Assembly (NCBI GenBank): GCA_932521035.1
Contig: OW051492.1
Coordinates: 2,604,001 to 2,668,000 of the forward strand
Source of the DNA: Oscheius dolichura
Taxonomy: Eukaryota; Nematoda; Chromadorea; Rhabditida; Rhabditidae
Reading direction: 5' to 3'
DNA: 64,000 bases
This document shows positions 27,251 to 39,000 of this stretch, in pieces. The translations under genes and the position numbers were made by a program. Numbering within the stretch: position 1 is the stretch's first letter; the number at the start of each line of letters is the position of its first letter. The notes beneath the pieces are model-generated. The model saw nothing but the letters and a program-made list of their open reading frames with translations, searched no databases and was not told the DNA's origin.

Positions 27251-30192
27251 ATGTCCACCGACAGTTTAGACGACTTCTTAGCATTAGCCGGTGCAGACTC
27301 CGATGACGACGAATCGTTTGTAACATGCAGGGAAAATACAACAATCAATCGGTTAGTTATATGCTTCTCGACCCTATGGATTTAGAGCCGCCAATGACAG
27401 TTATTCGCTTTCCTCTACTATAAATGATGATTCATTTGCAACGTGCAGAGAAAATACAACAATAAATAGGTTAGCGATTTAGGTTTGAAAACGTAGATTT
27501 AGGACCATCAATAACAGTTATGCACTTACTACAGCTGATAGTTTGGAAAGCATACCAGAAGAAGTCGGCGAGGTACAAACAACATGCCCCTTTTATACTT
27601 GTTTTACTAGGAACATTCTATATCCGGTTCTGAAGATCCTGAGCAAAATCGGTTAACACTTACTGAGCAGGAAGGGCGTAATTTATGCAAGCTTCCACCA
27701 CTGCTGAAGAAGTCCTCTAAAAGTATGTACTCGTTTCAATTTAATTTAAAACAGTCAGGGCATTCACAAGTAAGGAGTTCTATTGATAATACGGAAAATC
27801 TGTCGCAAATAAATTCTGATTCCGATAATGAAGAACTCTATGAGAAAAGGTCGAAATATTCTTATAAAATAATATATTTGTAAAGCTATTTTAGAGAGCT
27901 GAATCATTCTGGGAAAACTTTAGTAAAATTACTTCAAGAGACGGAAAATCAAAGAAGTCGTTTTGCATTTTCATTGGTTCATTGTATATTTTTTATTGCA
28001 AGCTACTGTTTCAGCCTGCTTCCACATCTTCACAAGACAAAACATCAGGTAAACCGTCGGTAAAAAATGCTGTGCTCGGTTTGGACAGAAAAAGTGATAA
28101 AGCAAATGCGGTAATTCCGTCTGCATTTGACTCATTTTTCGGCTTCAAATTGAAGTAAGTTTAGTTTCTTGCTAAACTATTACATAGCTCAGAAATCCAA
28201 AAGTAAGCTCATTGGCATTCGAAAGTTTAGTTGAAGGTGTTAGGAAAATAAAACTAATGCAACTTCATCTGAATCAGCAAACAAAAGGTATGTTGTGAAA
28301 TATTTTGTTAGAGTCAAAACTGTTTAGACGACTTTTTAACAATGGGAATAATTATCAGTAAAGGAGAAGTGAAGAAAAGTGCTAATGGAAATGAATACCT
28401 TATATGGAAATTGCACGATCTCAAGGTAGTTGGTAGTTATTTCGTCTATTTTTTTTATAGAATTGCCAAGATAAACCAGTAAAAGTACTCTTATTCGGTG
28501 ATGCATGTAAGGATTACTGGAAACTGCAAGCAGGCGTAGTCATAGCTTTAATCAGTCCACAATTTGCCGAACAACAAAATAGCTCACAATCGAAAGGTAA
28601 CCGCATGTACAGGATTTTTAAAGCATTTATTTATAGATAGCCTTGTAACACTAAAAATCTCAAAAAAATCGCAAGTGGTCGAACTTGGACTAAGCACAAG
28701 TTATGGGCATTGTAAAAGCACGTGTCAAAATGGCCAGAAATGTACTAATTTTGTGAACTTGGACACCTCCGAGTTTTGTGTTTATCATGTAATGAGTGTA
28801 GCACGCAAACTTTCGTCCAAACGAGGTGTATTCAATAATATCAGTGCTGTTCAACCTAAAAGATCCTCTTACATACCTTCTTTATCTCAACCACAAGGCC
28901 TCATGCTGAATAGGTATATATATATACTCCTGTAAATTCGAAACATTTTCCGCTTTTCAGGCCGTTATGCCGAGCAGGGACTACCCTACTACCATCTAAT
29001 CTAAATGCGATCGGAACGATGAAGGCGGCTGCTGGACAAGCAACAAAACCTGTGGAAGGAAGAACTGTATCAAAGGCAGAAGAACAGGAGCAACTTAAAA
29101 AAATTATGGCAGACAGAGTTAGTTACAGTGTTATAATCTGATTATCATTTTTAGGCAGCCTTGCCAGGTGCCAGAAACTTGCAGATGCTGGAGATGAACA
29201 GAACTAAAGGTGTTGAAACTAAGGAGGTGAAAGAAGAACGTGGTTCGATGGCAAATTTCATACAAAAACAAGAGGTAAATCGAATTGCTAACAATTACAA
29301 TAAACTTTAGAATGAGAAGAGTATTATTAATAGAGCTCCAAAATTAGGATTTGGTCTTTCTGGAGGATCTATTACTTTAACCAAAGGATGTGGAGCTAGA
29401 AATGCACAAAATGAAGCTGCCAAAGTGGGCCTTTTTGTTTAGTTTTCCATTATTTTTTGTAGTTACGAGCTATTGCAATGCTAAAAAGCAAGAACAGTGA
29501 TAATACTAAAAGAGGATTAAAACGACCAAGTATGTCCATCTAATAATTTATATTTGCTTGTTCCACTAATTTCAGGCGATGCTTCTCAAGATCAAACTGT
29601 AGCTAAACAGAGAAAGGGTCTGGGATCAGTGAGTAGCAAAGAAGAAATTGAAAAACTGTTGAAAAGAAAAAGTCTTCATGATAGTGAGGCAAATCGAGAA
29701 GAATTAGCAGCAGAAGATCGTTATTTCAACACAATGAGTTCTAAAGAAAAGGTCGAATCTTTCACGACAGAGTGTATGGCTATTAAAAGCACGAAAGTCA
29801 TTACATGCAAAAAAGTAAGTTCTTTACCTAATTCTTTACTTTGTTTAGTGTAATTACACTGCTTCTAAACAAAGTGAATTTTGTATGCAACAAGGGCATG
29901 CTATCCAGAAACATACAGCTGAGAAAAGATTTTTCAAATGCGGAGGCTGTTCCCGACGAACTGTTGCTTTCGGACTGATGCCTACTAAACCATGTGAGGT
30001 CAGAATTTACTTTTGAGCATTATACTTTCCTAATGCATTGTTATTTTACGGAAAATATCGTAAAAGATACATTTACAGTCATGCGATAGATCGGAATGGC
30101 ATCGAGTGTCCATGAAAGATGAACGAAGAGTGGTCCTTGATAATGAAAAATTGCAGCTTCGAGGAGAAGAACGGAAGAATGTCAACATTTAG
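27251..30192 (+). CDS. MCM10: DNA replication factor MCM10
   Basis: Many short exons were chained from the ATG at 27251 to TAG at 30190-30192. The N-terminal part is acidic and low in structure and contains a duplicated block SF(V/A)TCRENTTINR (see findings). The central domain has an OB-fold segment (FLTMGIIISKGEVKKSANGN ... KVLLFGDACKDYWKLQAG) and the MCM10 zinc finger (CKSTCQNGQKCTNFVNLDTS followed by EFCVYHV). The C-terminal zinc region shows FFKCGGCSRRTVAFGLMPTK and CERCDRSEW.R. MCM10 binds DNA, CMG helicase and polymerase alpha at origins. The gene follows NDOR1 by 289 bp on the same strand. Confidence 0.88.
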
Positions 30193-31081
30193 CATGATTC
30201 TTATTTATTTTGGTATGTATTTTGTGTTACGATTATTAGACGCAAACTAGAAATTATTGAATGCGTTCCACACATCTTGTCATATTTTATACATTATAGT
30301 TTGCCTATTACACTAATTAAAAGCTCTCAATTACTTCTTTTTAGTAGGGATTCAATGGGGGTATGAAATATTGACCTAGCAGCCGTGATGTAGTCGCTGC
30401 GCAATTTCATCATCTCATGCAAATTGTGAGCCATATAAATATCGAACAACGAGACCAAATGATACTTGGCTTTGAGCATAATCTCAGAAGTGGTCAAAAA
30501 GCTATGCTTCCACTGATTTTACAAGCGCCCTTGGAAAGTTTCGTTTTCTGAGCTCTTTTTCACTTCTCCGAAAGGCTGCTTCCATTTTCCATCTGTTGAT
30601 TTCTTCCACTATTGGCCTATTTACTTCTGACTCTATCCTTCAGTTGTCTTTATCTTTTTTCGAGCCTTGCTTTGGCGTCCCTACCCGTGACTCAACAAGC
30701 GCGCTCCACCGTGAAGCTTCCATAGTTAGTCATATTTTTATTTCTTCTGTAGTTCATGTGATTCCGGTCAAAAAAAGAGATAAGGATTGCCTGTAAACCT
30801 TTCCTAAATAAAGCCTTCCTCAATCTCCTTCTAGAACAACTGCTATTGGTACAAATCGTACGAAATTGACGGCGTTATTCCTTCGAAAAAGACTAGATAC
30901 AATCTAGGTGAAAATTCCGCTGGCTTTTACTTTCCAATACATAGATATTTCATAAACTCTTCCTGATGAGCACGGCGAGATCCTTTCCTCATCCACAATT
31001 TCTTCCCAGACTTATCAACGTGACTATTTTCTATATCGCGATGTCCTTAGAAATGCAGAAAGTAAATATTTTTCTAGAGGG
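30193..31081. other. Intergenic region MCM10-ZIP
   Basis: About 890 bp without a recognised gene. Short open frames (for example 30596-30796) have Ser/Phe-rich low-information content. A possible 5' exon with an ATG at about 31041, just before the TTTTTCTAG acceptor at 31069-31077, cannot be excluded. Confidence 0.4.
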
Positions 31082-32634
31082 ATGCTAAGACATGCTAGAT
31101 GGATAGATTATATCGGGCCAGGTGGAGAAGAAGGGCTACTTGGAGACGGCAACCCGGCTCGGGATTCCCTTCGAGCTATCCTCGTTTTAACTCTCTTTGG
31201 ACTGACATTTACCGCCTGTATGGTAAGATATCCGGAAGAGGAATGCCCATTTTTCAGTTGGCCACCATATTACGGAGCGATTGGGCGCGCAGCCACATCA
31301 CGAGCTACGTGTCCCTCGTCGGCGGCGGAGTCTTCCTCGCCACTTGTCTCCTAGATCTACTCCCAGGTTAATTTTCCCCCCTAGATTTTTCATTACCCTA
31401 AAAAATGTATAGAAGCCCTGGAATCGTTTGAAAAAGCCGGAGTAAAGGTAGACTTCCCAGTGGCTGAAGTCTCCGTGATTGGCGGTCTTTTTATGGTCCT
31501 CCTGGTTGAGCAGGTATCCCTGGGAATGTATCTCATTCAGTGGAGACTTCAGGTCGTCTTGGATCTAAAAGAACGAGGAGTTTTTGGCCGTGACCATCTT
31601 CGACTGCATGAACATAGCCACGAAGAAGAGGAGACATTATTATTAGAGGAAGATTCAAAATTAGGATCATTTTTACTTGTGGGTTTGCAAAAAAAAAAAG
31701 AAGAAAAAAATGCCCCCAGAATACTATTTCTATGCCCATTCCTTCTAGGTAGGAGCCCTATCATTGCATGCCCTCTTCGAAGGCTTATCCCTCGCCGTGA
31801 TATCGGATGTTTCCAAGCTGTTGCAAGTGAGACCCTGCCAACTTTTCTATTTCCCCGTTTCAGGTATTCGCTGCGCTTATTCTCCACAAATGTATCATTG
31901 GTTTTAGTGTAGGGGTTCGTTTAGTTCAGTGCGGCATATCAACAATGTATGTGGCTCTATTGAGTTTAGTCTTCAGTATACAGGTGCACTTTGAAGAAGG
32001 TCCCAATTGAAAACAGGACCCTTTCAGGTGCTGGTTGGGGGTTTAGGTGGATTAGGCTTGATGGATCTAATCGCAGGAGGGAAGAAATCTACAGCAGCTA
32101 TCGTTGCTTCGGTTCTACAAGGTGAGTAGCCAAACGAGAAAGAAATGTTTTTTTTCTCTCCCATGCAACTTTTGAACACAAACTGTAATGATATTCAATC
32201 AATCCACTAAAATGACCATTCTTCTGTAAATATTTCAACTCGTTCATCCATATACAAGAAAGAGCATTCTACAATCCATTTACCAAATAAAGAAGAAAGA
32301 GACACTAGAAAAGATGACAAAAACTACACTAAAAGAGCCGTGTGAAAGAGAGAAATTATGTCAAACGAAGAGTACTCGGAACAGAATAAAATAAGTTCAC
32401 AGCGAAGGCAAAAGCAAAAAACAGCCAAAAGGCATTTCCGCTTATAATGACTGGCCAGTTTGTTGCCCAAGGAACATTTTTACAGGAATAGCTTGTGGGA
32501 CGTTTCTGTACATAACGACATTTGAAGTTGTTCCCCATGAGCTGGAAAAACCTGGGTCTCGCTTGAAAAAAGTCTTCTTTCTTTTTGTAGGCGTCGTTAT
32601 TGTCATATGTTTTATGCTCATTTTCCCCGAGTGA
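31082..32634 (+). CDS. ZIP family zinc transporter (SLC39A1/2/3 type)
   Basis: Exons were chained from the ATG at 31082 to TGA at 32632-32634, beginning 31082-31222 and 31258-31366 around a 35-nt intron. Membrane segment 1 is SLRAILVLTLFGLTFTACM. Segment 2 is SYVSLVGGGVFLATCLLDLL, with the FLATC motif of ZIP1-3. A cytosolic His-containing loop carries LRLHEHSHEEEE. Segment 4 is VGALSLHALFEGLSLAVISD, with the His..FEG metal site, and segment 5 is FAALILHKCIIGFSVG, with the paired His. The C-terminus ends in a hydrophobic segment and LIFPE. These proteins move zinc into the cytosol. The first methionine is uncertain. Confidence 0.88.
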
Positions 32635-33046
32635 TCATTCCCCCTTTCGAGATTTTACGGGTATTTCGTTCATTTTGTACATATACATGCACACCCCATC
32701 CCAGTTGAATTCCTAGTCATGTATTCCATTTTGCCTTCTTCATTTACTTTGTGAAAATGGATCTCATTTGTTTCACAATGTACAGAATAAATTTTTTTCG
32801 AAATAACTTTGTTTCTAGTTGTTGTTATAAACTATTCAATATTGCCATCTCATATACTCTCGCGTTTAGAAGAAGGATATATATATATATATACACACAC
32901 ATTAATTGAAGAACTCAATTTATAGAAGCGATAGCTGAGAACAGATTTTTTACACTATACGCATAGCCTTCTGCTGCACTTGCAGTGAAGCAAATTCTGT
33001 TTTGCTTTTGAAGACATAGTGATGATCTCTTGATCAAGATCAATTG
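32635..33046. other. Intergenic region ZIP-BLTP2
   Basis: It contains an AATAAA at 32787-32792, a (TA)n(CA)n stretch at 32878-32900 and no recognisable gene. Confidence 0.5.
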
Positions 33047-36000
33047 ATGATTTTCTATCTCTTCTGTGTTGTTATAGTATTATGGATCATCCGCAGGTTT
33101 GTTTTTTTCTGGTTTTATGTTCAGGTTTCACACTTATTGAATTACTGATAGTACAAATTACATCTTCTTCAGTTATTGTGGATGGATCGTTTCTTCGATA
33201 CTTTCTCTGATTTCTCGATGCCAAATAAGTGTAGGTGATGTGCGATGGCTAAGGCTGATAGATGTCCGTATTCGGTTACGAAACGGAATTACTGTTCATA
33301 TCGACGATTGGTCGTTACAATTTTTTAGCCAAACTGTTAGGTTTGATAATTGTGACTGCTGATATATCTTTATTATTCAGCAAACCTCTACTTTTACAAT
33401 TTGGAGATGTACGTGTAGAAGCTGATAGTCATATTTTTTCATCTTCGGAAGCTCGTGTAACAGCCAATGCAAATCCATCGTATGCACGCTTCACTCATCT
33501 TGTACAATACTGTGGAATAGCAATAAATAGTATCCAACTAGTGCTCCTTGATGCTATTCCCGGATGTATGCTGCATATGTCAGGGGATGAACTACTGGTA
33601 GAAACATTTAGAAGTAGAGAGGGGTTAGTTTTATTTGTATTGTAATTGTATTTTTTTAGTTGGCAATTAGAACTTTCATCTCGACTAATGCATGGAAAAA
33701 TTTATCGAAGGAGGGAGACCTCGGAACCTCTACTAGCTAATTGCGCTCTGTCAATACAGTTATCCATCGATGTCGCAGAAGGATCTCTTATTCAGTTAGG
33801 AATTAGGCTAGCTGATCCTTCCTTCAACATCAACAGAGGTGCTTATTTACTTTTTCGCTAATTGTTATTCTGCCCTTTTAGGTTTTATTGATCATCTTCA
33901 AGAACTTCGAGAGCGGCATTTACAAACGTCTAGTTCTTCTAAAAATTCATCAACCTTATGCGCTAGACTACACAAATTAAAAGATGCAACTATTTCCATA
34001 GATAATGGCAGTATTGTGTATACAGCATGTAATATAGAACAACGGTAAGCGTTTTAAAGTAACAATTTCTTCAATTTTTATTGTGCATACTTTATCATGC
34101 ACTAACAGCAGGGGCTATGAGGAGGCGATTTGTCGCCGGCGAGACGCTTTTCCTGATCCGGCGGCAAAGTATGTCCGCGGCAGTGTTCAGTTTCATGCTC
34201 ATCTTGTTCCCAGGTGGACGGATCATCCCATTGCCGAGGACGCGTGTAAATGCAGCAGCAGTTAGACTTGAGCCTTCCCAGATGTTCATTATCTGAATGG
34301 CCAGTTTTGATGTGCGAGAAAGAAAATGCAATACCAATGACTCCTTCGGCCCACGTTACACGAGGTCCGTCCGGCGGGGGTCGTAGACGCAGCACCAAGG
34401 TTTCCTCTTGCTTTTCCTCAGGCTTGGGGTCATCCGTAGCAGTAGAAACGACCGTTACAGATTCCATTTGAAGCGTTGAATGAATAAAACCCTTCATGTC
34501 TATTATTGGTCTGTCTGAACAAGTTTATTTTTCAGGAAAAGTTTGTCTCTAAAGATCGGAGAAGTGAATGTGCAAAAGAAGAGTGGGATTACCCAAGGAA
34601 AAATAATAGGATTGTCACTAACAGATCATCTACATAATACTATTGTTGCTGCTAACACATTATCTGTTGAAATTACTGTAAGTATTTAAAATTCTAGTTT
34701 ATTTTTTCTAGAGCCACAATTTTTGGTACATTGTCTTCGTTTCATGGTACAATGTGTTTAGGAAACAACTCAATTGCTAACTGATGTTCTTATTCGATCT
34801 GATTCTGTCGTTACCGCAATTTTCTTGTACGATATATTATGGTGGAAAGAACATTTTTTGGAAGCCGCTGCCAGTTTCCGTCCTTCAAGTCCTGCACGAG
34901 TATCGAACTCAAAAACGAAAAATCCCAAAATGGTTGTCGCATGGAGCGCCGAGTTGGATTCGATGCAGATTAACATTACTGATGCTGTAACATTTCGAAA
35001 GAAATTGTCAATACAACTGCTCACATTTTCAAAAGTTCGTTTCGTTTGTTTTGAAGAAAATATTAGTTTCAGAAAAACTTAGAATATAATTTTGGAACAG
35101 AATCTTTAACTATGTCTGAAGGTGATATACATGAAACAACATCTAATTATCGACATCATTCATGGGGACAAACAGTAAAAAAAACATGTAAATTTTATAA
35201 ATTTTATAGGTATATGTTGGCGTTGCACTTGTACAATTCGTTCAAGACACCTACTCTCCTATGTTAAATATATCACTTGATGAATTTAAAGTGGAGTGGA
35301 CTGACAAACTAGCTGAACAAGTGAGCAATTTTCTAATACATTAATTTTTGTTTCTAGATTAATCGATTGCTGAACATTATTCATAAATTGAAACCCTTCC
35401 CACTAAATAGCAATCCCACGAGGCAGAAGATAATTAATGTAAAAGTGAAAAGCAAGAAAGCTGCCTTGATCGCCACAGCTAAAGAAAGTTCGTGCCTTTT
35501 GGCTATGGTCGAAGAAATCCACATAGAAAAGACTACAGGAGCCGAAATTGTGTTTTCTGTCAATTCCATACGCATAGGGGTAATTACTCACAGTTGCATT
35601 TGTAATCATGTTTAGTTATGTAAATTCTCTCCTACAGGCTTACGGCTGAGTGAGCTACAAAAAACAAAAAGGCTGATGCCTATTGTGGATACAGATGAGA
35701 ATTTACCCACACGATGTTGGAGTCAAAAAGCCAAAGATGCCCAAAAAGCAGAAAGAAGGAAGTTATTTGAAGAGTATAGGCAACAGAAGATACTATTGGT
35801 TTGTTTCATGTTGCATATTTTTCAAGGATTTCAGGTAGCAGAAGGCCATTTAATTTGTGTCTCAGTGGATGGTTCGTCGGCAGTTACAAGAGACCTTACG
35901 ATTTCATCAAATGCTCCAGTTTATTTTTGTTGGTCTCCCCTTATTCATCGTATTATCTACCACCTTAAATGTGTCATACAAAAGTACATTTCTGTGTTTC

Positions 36001-39000
36001 TTGATCCTTCTATATCTTCGTTTAGATCTTTTACAATACACGAGCCTGTAGAACAAGTCAGGATACCACCGAAAATATTACAATTGAAAGTTTTAACAAA
36101 CCATTCTATCGAAATGGATTTACACTTGCCAAGAGATCACAGGTACTGTTTGAAATTATCAGTTTTATTTATAATTTTTTAAAATTTTGATTTTTTTTTT
36201 CAGAATGGTATGGAAGATCCCTTCATTAACTCTGGATAAACCTGCTGCAGGACTGACAGCAGTATCTCCGCAGCTTGTTATAAACATGAATGGATATGAT
36301 ATTGTTACTGCAGTGGTAAATAACTATTTTTTGCTGAAACATTTTATTTATTTAGAACATTTGTATTACTAAACGACACACTGATGCAAAAATGGAAGTT
36401 TCTCGTCACGCTTTTGGTGAACTTGAAAATTCCTCGAATAAGGTGGGCATGGCTTCTTATAATGATCGTCCTCTTTTTATTTTAGGTCTGGACGTGGGCA
36501 GCTGACTCGTTTATTTTCCATCTTCCATTTGAATTTAACTTTCACGAAGTTTTCGACGAATTTATTAACTCGTTTCGCTGGATTAAAATTGTTCATGAAA
36601 TACCAAAAAAGCCATTCACTGCAGACTCTCCCCTTCCTGCAGATATTCGCATAGCTTTTAAAGAAGCACGGCTGGAAATGGACGATGATCCTTTTGAAAA
36701 CCTTCTTCAGACTAGCCACGATCTTAAAGAGGACGAGGTAGGAGATTTATTTATATGCCACTAACTTTTGCAAAGGTATATGAATGTGAACGAAGGCATC
36801 AGATGCTTGTGGAACGATTAAATGCATTGAAGAGAACTAATCCACTATTTCCTCGTTTGTTTTTTCCACGCCTAATTTTAACGTTATTTTTTAGAAACCA
36901 AAATAGATGAGCTTTTGACATATTTACAAGAAAAAAACAGCTCGATATATATAGAAAGGTGGAGAAATTTGGGATTTTCATTGAGGCTAGTATTTTTTTA
37001 GTTATTCACCTCTTTTTAGACCAATTTTTGTTTGTTCTTGGCAAGGTTTTGAAATACGAGCTTTCGCTGATCCTTCTCTTCATGGAACTGATATTTGCAC
37101 CCAAATGATTCATGAGTTTGATCCACTAAGGTATTGTTTTTTGTGTGTTAGAGTAAGATCACCATTGCAGTTATTTTCCCACAGCAGGCCTTCAGTTCTC
37201 CACTTTATGGGGTAGAGCTGTTGAATTTGATATGGCCGAATGGAAGCTACAATTTCGAGATTTTTCTACACCTTACCTTGAAGCTAAAGATGTTCACTTT
37301 TTTGGTCATATGGTTGGAGCTCAGCATATTGAAGGTTAGTTTCAATATTGTATCTATTTTCTTTTCCAGAAAGTGGTAGATCCCTTCGCGAAAGCGTTAT
37401 TGAAATGCCTACACCATGGGAAACCCATACTATTCAGAGAAATATGTCATCATTAAAATTCTATTACAATATGCAATGTGGTACGTCTTTTTTCCAATTT
37501 TCAGCGCCTATATATATACAGAAAGTGATGTATGGAATGTTACTTATGGTCGTTGTTGGGAGCCTTGCCTGTCCATGATTAGCATTCTTTGGAACAATAT
37601 AAATGCTAGATCAAGAGATCCTTCCCCACCTCTTCCATATTGGGACAAAATGAGGTTTTTACTACATGGGCAATTCTCATGGCTGTGTAATAAGGTATGA
37701 CTATTTTTTGACAGACCTCTCCTTTAGATGGTGACAACTATACTTGCATCTCCTGACCCATATAATACAACAGAAACTCTAGAATTTTGTTGGGATAATT
37801 TAGGACTTGACTGGTCATTAGGTTTGTTTGAGCTTTCAATTCTCTTTTCAGCGCTCAGATACTGCTTGATAATCAAAATGTTTACTTCAAAATATTTACT
37901 TATTTTATAGGAGAGATTCGCATACAAAGTGGATTAAAAGTATTTGTACGGACCGCTTCACGCTATGATGATTCACGAATCATTTCTCTTCCGGATCTCA
38001 AACTTCGAATCAACTTAGGTTGTTTTAAAAATTCCCTTTTACGCTATTTCTCTATTCAGAATGGATTTGCGGTGGGGATCCTCATGACCACCACGCTGTC
38101 GTCCTATGCGCACCACATAAACTCCCTCATTATTCTACAAATCATGATTCATATCGCGCCTTTCGTTCAAGATGTCTGGATCTAAGTTTATGTTTCGACG
38201 TGGGAGCGGGTCAAGGAAATGGGGAGAATATGCCACAGTGTCTTTTATATGCTAATAATTTCCGTTGCTTAGAGGTTTTAATAGTTACTGAATTCTTTTT
38301 TACTTATATTATGTTCTTTTTAGAAATCGTTTATATTGAAAAATAGGCTAATTAAGAAGGGCCCTGTATTTGGAACGCCGTTTTATGCTAAGCCACAGCT
38401 CAGCAAACATTTTAGGTTTGAATATTTTTTACATCGCCTGTGTACAGTGTTTTAGAACAGTGCAAATATCAGTAAATTTACCAAAGTTCTTCATATCTTA
38501 TTGGATGTCGCATTTTTCTGATTATGGTTTTCGGATAACATCAGAGGGCCTAAATCTTCTTGTGACTATGAAACTTACGGCAATTCCTCCAACCGATACG
38601 GTAATTTTCTATTGTGAGGTTTGCATTTATTATTGTTAGATGGTAACACGACGCCCGATTCATGTGTGGACACCTGAACATGTCTCCGCTACATTGTGGG
38701 ACACCCAAGTTCATGTGTTTGGGCCAGCAGAAAAGCCGGAAAGCCATGAAGAAACGCAACGAGAGCAGAGTCTTCTTCTTGGAATTAGCCGTGTCTCGTA
38801 TGTTAGGGAAAATTCCGGAAAAGATACCGCAGTACATCGTTTAACAGCACATGATCTGAAAGTTAGTTTAATTTTATTACTATTGTAAAGTATTTTTTAA
38901 GGCTTCATGGACTGCAGAAATTCGCGATAGTTGTTTGGCAATTGCTGATGGAGTACACAGAGCTCATCTCCTGAGAAGAATATTAAGTAACGATGCGATA

